Below are positions 7,791 to 16,056 of a stretch of 64,000 nt of DNA, piece by piece (the first letter of the stretch is position 1; every line of letters starts with the position of its first letter). The position numbers and the translations under genes are program-made. The DNA is from Candidatus Limnocylindrales bacterium (lineage in GTDB: Bacteria > Desulfobacterota > Binatia > UBA1149 > CAITLU01): NCBI GenBank assembly GCA_035626395.1, contig DASPNR010000007.1:519150-583149 (forward strand), written 5' to 3'. The notes below the pieces were generated by a model. It did not search any database, was not told the origin of the DNA, and saw only the letters and a program-made list of their open reading frames with translations.

Positions 7791-8777
7791 ATGACAGCAA
7801 AGATCGGTTACGCCGCGATGCTCGAACAGTTTTCGCCGAGCGAGATGCTCGAGCTCTGCGTTGCCGCCGAGGCCGCCGGCTTCGAGGGCATCATGGCGGC
7901 CGATCACCTGCAGCCATGGGTCCCGCAGCAAGGCCAGTCGGCGTTCGTGTGGGCCTTCATGGCTGCCGCCGCCGAGCGCACACGCGGCGACATAGGGCCG
8001 GGCGTGACCTGTCCGTCGTTTCGCATGCACCCCGTGATGGTCGCACAGGCCGCGGCGACGATGGCCGCCATGTATCCGGGAAGGTTCTGGCTCGGCCTCG
8101 GCTCAGGCGAGGCGCTCAACGAGCACGTCATCGCCGGCTACTGGCCCGAAGCGGTCGAGCGCACTCATCGCATGTTCGAGGCGGTCGACATCATCCAGCG
8201 CCTGCTGACGGGCAAGCAGATCCGGCACGACGGCCGCTTCTTCAAGATGGAGACGATCCGCCTGTGGACGCTGCCGCAGGAGCCCCCGCCCATTTACATC
8301 GCGACGGCTGGCCCGCTGACGGCGCACCGTACGGGAATGATCGCGGACGGGCTCATCACGGTGGGTGCGCCCGTGGAGAAGGTCGCAGGGATCCTGGAGA
8401 AGTGCCGCGAAGGCTGCCGCGAGGTCGGCAACGATTGCGACCGGTTCCGCTTCACGCTGCAGCTGCATCTGTCGTGGGCGCCGACCGACGAGGAGGCCAT
8501 GCGCAATGCCATCGTCGAATGGCCCAACGGCGCAATGAAGTTTCCGAAGCAGGACATCCGCTCGCCGCACGACTTCGAGCAGATCGCCAGGATGGTCGGG
8601 CCCGAGGACTTCCAGGGACGCATGGTGATCAGCTCCGATCTCGAAGCGCATCGCAAGGAGATCCAGAAGTTCCTCGACCTCGGCTTCCACCAGATCTACC
8701 TGCACAACGTCGGTCGCAATCAGCGTCAGTGGCTCGAAGCGTTCGGGCGCGAGGTGCTGCCGGCGCTGCACGCGTGA
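7791..8777 (+). CDS. LLM-class F420-dependent oxidoreductase, glucose-6-phosphate-dehydrogenase-like (Fgd-like)
   Basis: This is a 328-residue member of the luciferase-like monooxygenase (LLM) superfamily, a TIM-barrel that uses coenzyme F420 or FMN. It has the features of the FGD branch: the N-terminal KIGYAAMLEQFSP, IMAADHLQPWVPQQGQ, the conserved WLGLGSGEALNEHV and the mid-barrel IYIATAGPLTAHRTG. FGD enzymes oxidise glucose-6-phosphate with reduction of F420, but many relatives act on other substrates, so substrate is not claimed. larB follows 92 bases downstream in the same direction. Confidence 0.88.
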   Translation: MTAKIGYAAMLEQFSPSEMLELCVAAEAAGFEGIMAADHLQPWVPQQGQSAFVWAFMAAAAERTRGDIGPGVTCPSFRMHPVMVAQAAATMAAMYPGRFWLGLGSGEALNEHVIAGYWPEAVERTHRMFEAVDIIQRLLTGKQIRHDGRFFKMETIRLWTLPQEPPPIYIATAGPLTAHRTGMIADGLITVGAPVEKVAGILEKCREGCREVGNDCDRFRFTLQLHLSWAPTDEEAMRNAIVEWPNGAMKFPKQDIRSPHDFEQIARMVGPEDFQGRMVISSDLEAHRKEIQKFLDLGFHQIYLHNVGRNQRQWLEAFGREVLPALHA

Positions 8778-8869
8778 TGGGCGGAAGGATTCATGCTGGC
8801 GTGGAGGGGATGAACGGCGAGACGATGGTTCGAGTTGAGCCGAGGATCGGCTTGGGCAAAGAACACCGC

Positions 8870-9643
8870 ATGACGCCCCAGCTCCTTCGAGATCTTCTCG
8901 AGCGCGTGGCGCGCGGCGAGCTGGGCGCCGAGCAGGCGCTGGAGCAGATCCGCCATCTCCCGTTTCGTGACGTCGACGCCGGCCGCATCGACCACCACCG
9001 CGAGCTTCGCACCGGCATCCCCGAAGTGATCTTCGGCGCCGGCAAGAGTGCCGAACAGATCGTGGCCATCGCCCGCGAGATGGCCGATCGCGGCAGCGGG
9101 CTGCTCGTCACGCGAATCGAGCAGGGGCCGGCCGCCGCGCTGATGTCGGCCGTCTCGGGCGTGGAGTACTTCCCGGCCGCGCGCCTTGCGATGCGCAGGC
9201 GCAGCCACGCCATCGAGGGTGTTGCTGCGTCGATGCGCGTGGCGGTGGTGTCGGCGGGAACTTCCGATGCCGGGGTGGCCGAGGAAGCGGCGCTGACGCT
9301 GGAATTCCTCGGCATCCAGGTGCGGCGTCATTGCGACGTGGGCGTGGCCGGCATCCATCGGCTGCTCGCCGACCGCACCGCCATCGGTGAAGCGACGGTC
9401 GTGATCGTGGTCGCGGGCATGGAAGGCGCGCTGCCCAGCGTCGTTGCCGGCCTGATCGACCGGCCCGTCATCGCGGTGCCCACCAGCGTCGGCTACGGCG
9501 CCAGCTTCGGCGGCCTGGCGGCGCTGCTTTCGATGATGACCTCGTGCGCGCCGGGCATCACCGTCGTCAACATCGACAACGGCTTCGGCGCGGCCGTGGC
9601 GGCTGCGGCGATTCTGCGTGCGATCGGACGGGGCGGCGCCTGA
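8870..9643 (+). CDS. larB: Pyridinium-3,5-biscarboxylic acid mononucleotide synthase LarB
   Basis: LarB carboxylates and hydrolyses nicotinic acid adenine dinucleotide to start synthesis of the nickel-pincer nucleotide cofactor of lactate racemase and related enzymes. The 257-residue protein begins MTPQLLRDLLERVARGEL, as in the family. It then has RTGIPEVIFGAGKSAEQI, the AIR-carboxylase-like core VVSAGTSDAGVAEEAALTLEFLG, VVVAGMEGALPSVVAGLIDRPVIAVPTSVGYG, and the C-terminal CAPGITVVNIDNGFGAA. Start at ATG 8870 is chosen by homology; earlier ATGs at 8777 and 8811 give a non-conserved extension. No larC or larE is in this window. It converges on the next gene with only 3 bases between stops. Confidence 0.92.
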   Translation: MTPQLLRDLLERVARGELGAEQALEQIRHLPFRDVDAGRIDHHRELRTGIPEVIFGAGKSAEQIVAIAREMADRGSGLLVTRIEQGPAAALMSAVSGVEYFPAARLAMRRRSHAIEGVAASMRVAVVSAGTSDAGVAEEAALTLEFLGIQVRRHCDVGVAGIHRLLADRTAIGEATVVIVVAGMEGALPSVVAGLIDRPVIAVPTSVGYGASFGGLAALLSMMTSCAPGITVVNIDNGFGAAVAAAAILRAIGRGGA

Positions 9644-9646
9644 ACG

Positions 9647-10348
9647 TCAGCCGGCTGCCGAGGCGTCCTCGAGCAGCTTCCATTCCAGCTCGTAGGTGCG
9701 AAGCGAGCCGGTGGCGAAATCCCGCACCAGGATCTTGGTAGGGCGCGGCCTCGAGCCGACCATGACGTGATCCTTGTCGGTGCGGATGCGCACGAGGTTG
9801 CTGAAGCTGTCCTTGTAGAACTTGATCATGCGCGGGACGAGCTTGGCCTTGTCGAAGCTGATCACGTACAGCGAGTACGGCTGGCCCTTGCCCGCGTAGA
9901 GCGACACCGTCTTCTCGTGCGGGTTCTCGTCCGAGATGAACGCGCCGGAATAATCGGTCTTCCAGAAGGGAAAGAAATCGAGCCCGCGCAGGTCGGTGCC
10001 GGCCAGAGGGTCATCGACACCGATGGCATGCTCGGACGCTCCGGTCTTCTCGACGACCTTGCCCTGCTTCCACGCCAGAGGGGTCTGCGACTTCCACCCC
10101 GTTTCTTCCTGCGTGAAGACCTGCGTGCCGCCGCCGGCCGGATCCAGCACCAGGACGGCCTTCCTGCCCGCGCCTTCGCCATCCTTGACCGTGATGGTGG
10201 CCTGCACCTTCTCGTTCACCGTCGCCATGCGCTCGGCGCGGTCGAGGAACGCGACGAGATCATTGATGTCGGCGCGGGCGGAAGACGCCGCGGCAACGAC
10301 AATGGCAACGGCGGGGACGGCGAGAAGACGCACGTGACGGATTCGCAT
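9647..10348 (-). CDS. Exported LolA-like outer-membrane lipoprotein-sorting family protein
   Basis: This 233-residue protein has a signal peptide (RHVRLLAVPAVAIVVAAASSARA) followed by a beta-rich domain. The pattern ATITVKDGEGAGRKAVLVLDPAGG, GLDFFPFWKTDYSGA and LVPRMIKFYKDSF matches the 'outer membrane lipoprotein-sorting protein' group. These have a LolA/LolB-like fold and bind lipid or lipoprotein, often near RND/MMPL transporters. No transporter is adjacent here. It lies 61 bases downstream of the secreted beta-helix gene on the same strand. Start at ATG 10348 fits the signal peptide; the longer frame adds 16 unlikely residues. Confidence 0.75.
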   Translation of the reverse strand: MRIRHVRLLAVPAVAIVVAAASSARADINDLVAFLDRAERMATVNEKVQATITVKDGEGAGRKAVLVLDPAGGGTQVFTQEETGWKSQTPLAWKQGKVVEKTGASEHAIGVDDPLAGTDLRGLDFFPFWKTDYSGAFISDENPHEKTVSLYAGKGQPYSLYVISFDKAKLVPRMIKFYKDSFSNLVRIRTDKDHVMVGSRPRPTKILVRDFATGSLRTYELEWKLLEDASAAG

Positions 10349-10409
10349 CGGCCTAGGCTGCTGCCGGCCCTGGCGGTTTGCAAGCAGCCGGCCCATCTGC
10401 GCCGCACTC

Positions 10410-12911
10410 CTAGTCAGCGGTCGTGCTAACCGAGGTTCGACAATCGATGTTGCCGCCGCGCCTGGCGCACGGAACGCGCAGCGCCGTCAGGCACTCGCCG
10501 CTGCCGGCCTCGCCGAACAGAGCGGATACGTTGACCCGCTCCTGTTCCTCGAGCGCCGGGATCTCACTGCCTTTCATCTTGAACGTCAGCCGGGCCAGGC
10601 CTGCGGTTTCCGAAAGGCTGAGTGTCGCCGATGAGATCCCGTTGGACGTGCTCGTGGCCGCTTCCGCATCGCGGAAGCGGTGGCGCCGGCCGTTGATGCG
10701 ACCGCTCCAGTTCGCTGCCTGCAAGCGCGCCTCATAGATGCTGGCGCCCCCATCGTCGAGCACCGCAATGATGACTCCGGTCATCGACGGATCACTCGTG
10801 ACGAGGCCGAGGGGCAGATCGATGCGGCCCTTGAGCCTGTCGTTGGTGTCTCCCGAAGGCATTGCGGCGGCCAGCGACGCTGCCGTCGCATACGCGCTGC
10901 TGTCGGTCATGCAGTCGCCGTGGTCGCAAGTGCCGGGTGCGGTACAGTAGTCGGCGTCGTTGCAGGCGCCTCCGGTCAGATCGGCATGGACGCAGCCGGT
11001 AGAAGCATTGCAGAGATCGTCGGTGCACTCGTTGTGGTCGTCACAGATCGAGTCGAGCGGCTCGTGCTGGCAGGCGCCGGCCTGGCACGTGTCGGCCGTG
11101 CACGCGACGCCTTCCTCGCATGAGACGACGTGGATGCAGCGGTGCAGGACCGGGTCGCAACGGTCCAGCGTGCAGCCGGCGCCGTCGTTGCAGAGGGCGG
11201 TCACCGGGTAGCCGGGGCTTTCGGCGAGGCAGCCTTCGTCCTGGCAATCGTTCCTGCAGCCGTCGCCGCTGACGGTATTGCCGTCGTCGCAGCTCTCGCC
11301 CTCGTCGATCTCGCTGTTGCCGCAGACCGGGCAGCCGTCGAGGGTGGGGTTGACCGCGAGTGATGGGGCCGGAGAGATCACGCCGTTCAGCAGCGGCGGC
11401 TTGCCGGGATCGCGATAGGTGATGGTCGTGTTGTCGCCGACACCGTCGGTGAGGATTCTGCTGCCGGCAGCCGCGACCATGCTTTCGCCGACGGAGATGT
11501 CCACGCCATCGTTGTCGGGATTGGGAGAGCCGAAAGATGCATCGATGCGCGCCGTACCGGCGAGGCGCAGACGGCATGCATCGATGAGCTGGTCGTCGTC
11601 GCTTCGCCACGCCGCGCCGGCGCGCAGTTTGCCGGCAATGTCGATGTCGGTACCGATGACGACGAACTGGCCATTGCTCGGATAATCGTACTCGCCGGCC
11701 GGCTGGGTGGCGCGGACGTCGATTTCGCCGTCGATGCTAACGGGCCCGAGCGATTCCAGCGCCACATACCCTCCGCCGATGAGCGACGCGGTGTGGACGA
11801 GTGCACCTTGCGCCAGTGTGATCGATTCCTCGCTGTAGATCCGAATGCCGCCGCCGCCGGCGCCGCCGTCTCCGCTCTGCTCGGGCGGCGGCCCCTGCGC
11901 GCGAACTTCACCGCGGACGTCCACCTTTCCGTAGGCGGAGAGGTAGATGTAGCCGCCGGAAGCGCCCGGGCCGCCGTCGCTGTGCAGGCGCGCGCTCGGG
12001 CCGACGAGTATGTCGCCGATAGCCCGAAGATACTGATAGCCGCCGTAGCCTGACTCCCAGTTCAGACCGTAACCGTAGCCGTAGCGTTCCAAGCGGCCGC
12101 CGCCGTCGGTGCTGATCTCCTGCAGCGCCTCGCCGTCGGCAGTCTGCACGACGAGGATGTCGCGGCCCGCCGACAGCTCGACCCGGCCGCCGTTGGCGTA
12201 GGCGCCGTCACCGGCAGCGCCGCGAATGCTGGCACCGACCGTGATGTCGCGGCCGGCATCGAGCGTGACGCTGCCGCCCCATGCGGTGCCCAGGGCATCG
12301 ATTCCCCCGGAGACATCGACATCCACGGCGGCGCGGATCTCGATGCTGCCGCCGCCGGAGGTGTCGTAATCGTAGTTGGTGCCCGGTGCCGTCGCGATGG
12401 TGATGGGTCCCGTGGCAACGACGGATCCACCCGAGAGGATCTCGATGTCGGCCGCGTAGGCACCGGGCGTCGTAGCCGAGAAGTTCAGTCGCCGCTGGAG
12501 GATGATGTCGCCTCTGGCGCGTATGCTGGCGCTGCCCGGGTTGCTGCCCGAAGCGCCGATGCGGCCGTCGCCGAGGATCGATCCAGGATCGACGTCGATG
12601 GCGACGGAGCCTCCGTTGCCGCCGTCGCCTTCGATCACCGGATAGGCCGTCGCTCCCGTCTGGAGCTCGAGCTGGCCGCACGTGATCGAGATATCGGGCT
12701 GGCCGCGCAGCCGCGCAGGTCCGGTAAGGCGTACCGTGCGCTCGCCGAAGTCGAGCGGGCCGGTGACGTCATAGGTTGCTGAGATGACGCAGGGGTCGGT
12801 GCCTGGCGAGCAGATGTCGTCGGCGCTGGCGGCGGTCAGGGCATGGGCGCTGGTCGCGGCAAAGGTCGCGGAAACGAGCAGAATCACCGGCGGCCACGCA
12901 TTCACGTTCAT
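10410..12911 (-). CDS. Large secreted beta-helix protein with DUF4215-type cysteine-rich repeats
   Basis: This 833-residue exported protein starts with a signal peptide (ILLVSATFAATSAHA). Residues about 30-510 are Gly/Asp/Ser-rich with repeated GGSV, GGYIYLSA and GGRVELSAG patterns, as in filamentous right-handed beta-helix proteins. Residues about 530-680 hold a DUF4215 module (CGNSEIDEGESCDDGNTVSGDGC), followed by several short Cys repeats of the form CNDG-x-CTxDxCD...CxH. A C-terminal globular part of about 150 residues has two more Cys pairs. DUF4215 repeats are common in myxobacterial and related surface proteins. The ATG overlaps the stop of the upstream beta-helix gene (ATGA), so the two are translationally coupled. 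The function is likely structural or adhesive; this is inference. Confidence 0.8.
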   Translation of the reverse strand: MNVNAWPPVILLVSATFAATSAHALTAASADDICSPGTDPCVISATYDVTGPLDFGERTVRLTGPARLRGQPDISITCGQLELQTGATAYPVIEGDGGNGGSVAIDVDPGSILGDGRIGASGSNPGSASIRARGDIILQRRLNFSATTPGAYAADIEILSGGSVVATGPITIATAPGTNYDYDTSGGGSIEIRAAVDVDVSGGIDALGTAWGGSVTLDAGRDITVGASIRGAAGDGAYANGGRVELSAGRDILVVQTADGEALQEISTDGGGRLERYGYGYGLNWESGYGGYQYLRAIGDILVGPSARLHSDGGPGASGGYIYLSAYGKVDVRGEVRAQGPPPEQSGDGGAGGGGIRIYSEESITLAQGALVHTASLIGGGYVALESLGPVSIDGEIDVRATQPAGEYDYPSNGQFVVIGTDIDIAGKLRAGAAWRSDDDQLIDACRLRLAGTARIDASFGSPNPDNDGVDISVGESMVAAAGSRILTDGVGDNTTITYRDPGKPPLLNGVISPAPSLAVNPTLDGCPVCGNSEIDEGESCDDGNTVSGDGCRNDCQDEGCLAESPGYPVTALCNDGAGCTLDRCDPVLHRCIHVVSCEEGVACTADTCQAGACQHEPLDSICDDHNECTDDLCNASTGCVHADLTGGACNDADYCTAPGTCDHGDCMTDSSAYATAASLAAAMPSGDTNDRLKGRIDLPLGLVTSDPSMTGVIIAVLDDGGASIYEARLQAANWSGRINGRRHRFRDAEAATSTSNGISSATLSLSETAGLARLTFKMKGSEIPALEEQERVNVSALFGEAGSGECLTALRVPCARRGGNIDCRTSVSTTAD

Positions 12912-13732
12912 CGTTGCCCTCTCTTCCTGCGGTGGCCGACGTCCTTGACGCCGTTGGCTTGCGCGACGATCCCCTCGATGTTCGGCTCGCGACCGGCGAG
13001 CAGGAAGCCGTAGCCGCCGTTGCCGACGGCCGAGGAGCCGCGCAGGTCGTTGCGCATGCCGGTCACGACGATTCCATGCTCGCGGTTGTCCTGTGCCCGC
13101 CCCTGAAGGACGACGTCGTTCGCGAGCACCCGCAGCCCGGCGCCCGCGTTGCCCACGGCCTCGACGCCGATCATGCGGCCGCCCTGCCCCGAGATGCGGA
13201 TGCCGTCGGCACCGTTGCTCGCGGCGCGGACGTCGATGACCAGGGTGCCTGCAGAGCGCAGGTTCAATCCCTCGTAGACCTGTCCGCGGACCTCGACGTG
13301 CTGAAGCCGGCGCACGGCGCGTGGGGTACGGGACTTGAGGCCGACGGCGAAGCCGACGATCTGGCCGCGGCGGCCCTCGGCACCGCCATTGATCAACGCA
13401 CCGTCATTGCCTCCCGCGTCGACGTCGATGCCGACACCCGAACCGCGGCCCACGATGGCCAGCCCCGCCAGATCCAGAACGATGGTTTCGGCCAGCTCGC
13501 CGGCACGCACGATCAGGCCGTCTCCGCGACACCGCCCCGACACCACCGGATCGCCGGCGCGAAGGACGGTGTCGGAGACGACCGTATCGCCGCAGGCGCA
13601 GGGGACGCGGGCGCCGCCGACGTCGTCGCCGCAGGCTTTGGCAAATGTGGGTACGGGCAGCGAAAGGTGGGCCAGCCAGACCGACGCGCCGAGCAGTGCA
13701 GTCAGCGCGGGTCGGCGGCGGCCCTGAGACAC
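12908..13732 (-). CDS. Secreted right-handed parallel beta-helix repeat protein
   Basis: This 274-residue protein has a signal peptide (TALLGASVWLAHLSLPVPTFA) and a Cys-containing cap (CGDDVGGARVPCACGDTVV). A series of short repeats of about 23 residues follows (ILDLAGLAIVGRGSGVGIDV, GADGIRISGQGGRMIGVEA, EHGIVVTGMRNDLRGSSA) that match the PbH1 parallel beta-helix pattern found in polysaccharide-binding and pectate-lyase-like proteins. No catalytic Asp cluster was recognised. The start codon is GTG at 13732. Its TGA overlaps the ATG of the large DUF4215 protein, so both are made from one transcript and probably act together at the cell surface. Confidence 0.78.
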   Translation of the reverse strand: MSQGRRRPALTALLGASVWLAHLSLPVPTFAKACGDDVGGARVPCACGDTVVSDTVLRAGDPVVSGRCRGDGLIVRAGELAETIVLDLAGLAIVGRGSGVGIDVDAGGNDGALINGGAEGRRGQIVGFAVGLKSRTPRAVRRLQHVEVRGQVYEGLNLRSAGTLVIDVRAASNGADGIRISGQGGRMIGVEAVGNAGAGLRVLANDVVLQGRAQDNREHGIVVTGMRNDLRGSSAVGNGGYGFLLAGREPNIEGIVAQANGVKDVGHRRKRGQR

Positions 13733-13995
13733 GACGCGACCCTAGTGGGGCAGCGGACGCTATGTCAACGCCCCATCGGGGCGTCCAGGCTCATGCGCGG
13801 ACCGCGCAGACGGTACCGCCGCCGCCAAAAACGAGCCTCGACCGGCAAACCTCACGTTGCGCCAACACAGGGTTTTCCAGTACATAGGGACATCGTTCTT
13901 GCGCGGGGGGCCGTCTGGACAGTGGGCTTGCGGCTGCGGGCCGACCGATCAGCGCGTTCGCGCTTTTGTGGCTCTATCGAGCCAGGAGGTTTGTC

Positions 13996-15783
13996 GTGAA
14001 AATCGAAGTGGGAAGAGCATTGCTCGCGGCGCTGGTTCTGGGGTTGGCCGGCGGCGGGCAGGCGTGGGCCGATGGAGTGGAGGCGGAGACGCCGGGGACG
14101 GGCAGCATCGTCAACGGCATCCCCACCAACCTGCAACCCACCACCGGTGCGCTGCTCTTCGTCGGGCCCGATACCAAGAACCAGTTTCTCGACTGCTCCG
14201 TCGTCCTGATCGGCTGCCGCACCGCCCTGACCGCCGCGCACTGCATCTGCAAGGATTCCAACAACGCCGAGCTGTGCGAGGCCAGGGAGATCGCCAACCT
14301 CGGCGAGGAAGACCTGCGCGTCTTCTTCCAGCACAGCGGCATCCATCACGTCCGGGACGTCTTCATCAATCCCGAGTACGAGCGCGGCAAGCGCGGCGAC
14401 ATCGCCGTGCTGCGCCTGTCGGAGAAGGTGACCGGCGTCGAGCCCGCGCGCGCCAACCTCAAGGACGGCATCGCCGTGCAGCACGGCACCGAAGGCATCA
14501 TTGCCGGCTTCGGAAACAGCGGCGACGACAGGCTCGACGCCGCCATCAAGCGCGTCGGTGAGGTGGTCACCGACAAGTGCCCCGCCGGCATCATCGAGCC
14601 GGCCAACATCTGCTGGAACTTCATCGAGCCGATCGAGGCGCCCGGAAGCGAAGCCAACGTCTGCTTCAAGGATGACGGCGGACCTCTGTTCGTCGACTTC
14701 GGCTCCGGCCCCGTTGTCGCGGGAATTCACGCCGGCGGCAGCGACACCTGCGAGGAGTTCGCGTTCGCCTACGACACCAACGTCTTCAAGAACCATCAGT
14801 GGATCATGAACGTGGGCGGCGTCGACATCGGCCGCGAGCAGTGCAGCCTCCTGAACGAGGTCGGCGAGAACAACGTCGTCGTCAAGGGCGCCTCCGGCAA
14901 GCTGCCGAAGTCCGAGGACGAGGCCCGCTTCGTGTTCGACATTCCGCAGGACACGATCCTGCTTCGCGTGACCGTCAACGGCGACACCGAGCGCGAAGGC
15001 GACTACGACCTTTTCGTGGGCCTCGACGAGGCGCCGACCAAGTTCGACAACGATTGCCAGTCGCGCGGAGTGGGCCAGTTCGGCGTCTGCGAGATCGCCA
15101 ATCCGGACGCCGAGAAGGTCAGCGTCCTGATCAAGCACGTCTTCCAGGGTCAGGGCCGCGGTCGCAGCCGCTTCCAGGTGACCGTGACCGCGTTCGGACC
15201 GCCGCCCGACGGGCTGCTGCCGCCGGCGCCGCGGCAGCTGCGCTACGAGAACCGCAGCGAGATCCTGCGCCGCTTCATGTGGCTGGACGAGTCGTTCAAC
15301 GAGGAAGGCTTCCAGATCCAGCGCAGCCTCGGCAGGTTCACCGACGACTTCGTCACGCGCGGGCAGGTCGCTGCCGACAAGGACTTCTTCCTCGACAGCA
15401 CCAATCCCGACAACATCTACACCTACCGCGTCCGCGCCTTCAACGAGTCGGGCTTCTCGGAGTGGAGCAACGACTGCATCGTCAACGATCCGGGCCCCAC
15501 GCCGCCCAACCGCCTGCGCGTCGAGGAGATCACCGACAACAAGGTGGTGCTGCGCTGGAACGACCGCAGCGACGACGAGACCGGGTTCGAGCTGCAGCGG
15601 CGGGTCGCCGGTGCGAAGCGCTGGCGGCAGGTTGCCATCCTCAACGCCGACGATGAGCGCCATGCCGACCGCAGCGTCGACGGCGACACGGCTTACGAGT
15701 ACCGCGTGCGGGCCAAGGGGCGCTTCGTCAACTGCATCAAGGACTCGAAGTTCAGCCCGAAGCTCCTCGTGTCCACCCCGTAG
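13996..15783 (+). CDS. Secreted trypsin-fold pseudo-protease with PPC-like and fibronectin-III domains
   Basis: This 595-residue protein has a signal peptide ending AWA at residue 25, then a chymotrypsin-like S1 domain (about 38-275). His is present (LTAAHC, H82) and Asp is present (RGDIAVLRL, D135). The serine motif GDSGGP reads KDDGGP, with Asp227 (codon GAC at 14674-14676) in place of the catalytic Ser, so proteolysis is not expected. Paired Cys residues of the fold remain. Residues about 300-400 resemble a bacterial pre-peptidase (PPC) beta-sandwich, followed by two FnIII-like domains (each with a YxYRVRA signature) to the end. GTG 13996 is the start, with AGGAGG at 13984-13989. A strong terminator follows. 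The likely role is extracellular binding; this is inference. Confidence 0.85.
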   Translation: MKIEVGRALLAALVLGLAGGGQAWADGVEAETPGTGSIVNGIPTNLQPTTGALLFVGPDTKNQFLDCSVVLIGCRTALTAAHCICKDSNNAELCEAREIANLGEEDLRVFFQHSGIHHVRDVFINPEYERGKRGDIAVLRLSEKVTGVEPARANLKDGIAVQHGTEGIIAGFGNSGDDRLDAAIKRVGEVVTDKCPAGIIEPANICWNFIEPIEAPGSEANVCFKDDGGPLFVDFGSGPVVAGIHAGGSDTCEEFAFAYDTNVFKNHQWIMNVGGVDIGREQCSLLNEVGENNVVVKGASGKLPKSEDEARFVFDIPQDTILLRVTVNGDTEREGDYDLFVGLDEAPTKFDNDCQSRGVGQFGVCEIANPDAEKVSVLIKHVFQGQGRGRSRFQVTVTAFGPPPDGLLPPAPRQLRYENRSEILRRFMWLDESFNEEGFQIQRSLGRFTDDFVTRGQVAADKDFFLDSTNPDNIYTYRVRAFNESGFSEWSNDCIVNDPGPTPPNRLRVEEITDNKVVLRWNDRSDDETGFELQRRVAGAKRWRQVAILNADDERHADRSVDGDTAYEYRVRAKGRFVNCIKDSKFSPKLLVSTP

Positions 15784-15814
15784 CCTGCAACGCAGGATCG
15801 GGACCGAATCCAGG

Positions 15815-15850
15815 ACGGGCGGCCGAGAAATCGGCCGCCCGTCTTCGTTT
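15815..15850 (+). terminator. Intrinsic terminator after the pseudo-protease gene
   Basis: A perfect 12-bp stem, ACGGGCGGCCGA (15815-15826) with TCGGCCGCCCGT (15831-15842), closes a GAAA tetraloop and is followed by CTTCGTTT. It lies 31 bases after the stop codon at 15783. Confidence 0.8.
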
Positions 15851-15917
15851 GGCCGGTCGAGCCGGCCTCTCCCGACGCGCCGCGCTCCCGCCGCATGCGG
15901 CCAGCGACCGCGGTGCG

Positions 15918-16000
15918 CCGATGTGCGCCGATGTGCGCTGGCGGTGCGCTGGATGTGCGCGAACCGTGCACGAGCTGTGCGCAAGCCTGTGCACCGGCGA
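15918..16000. repeat. Cluster of TGTGCGC/GGTGCGC short repeats upstream of sbcD
   Basis: Within about 85 bases the heptamer TGTGCGC occurs four times. GGTGCGC and TGTGCAC variants occur at similar intervals, including two adjacent 9-base CGATGTGCG units. The whole cluster lies in the untranslated region 57-140 bases before sbcD. It could be a regulator-binding array or simple slippage; the sequence alone does not decide. Confidence 0.45.
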
Positions 16001-16056
16001 ATCGATGCCACCGATGATCTTGCGTGCCCGCTGCAGGCCGCTAAAACCGCAGCAGC

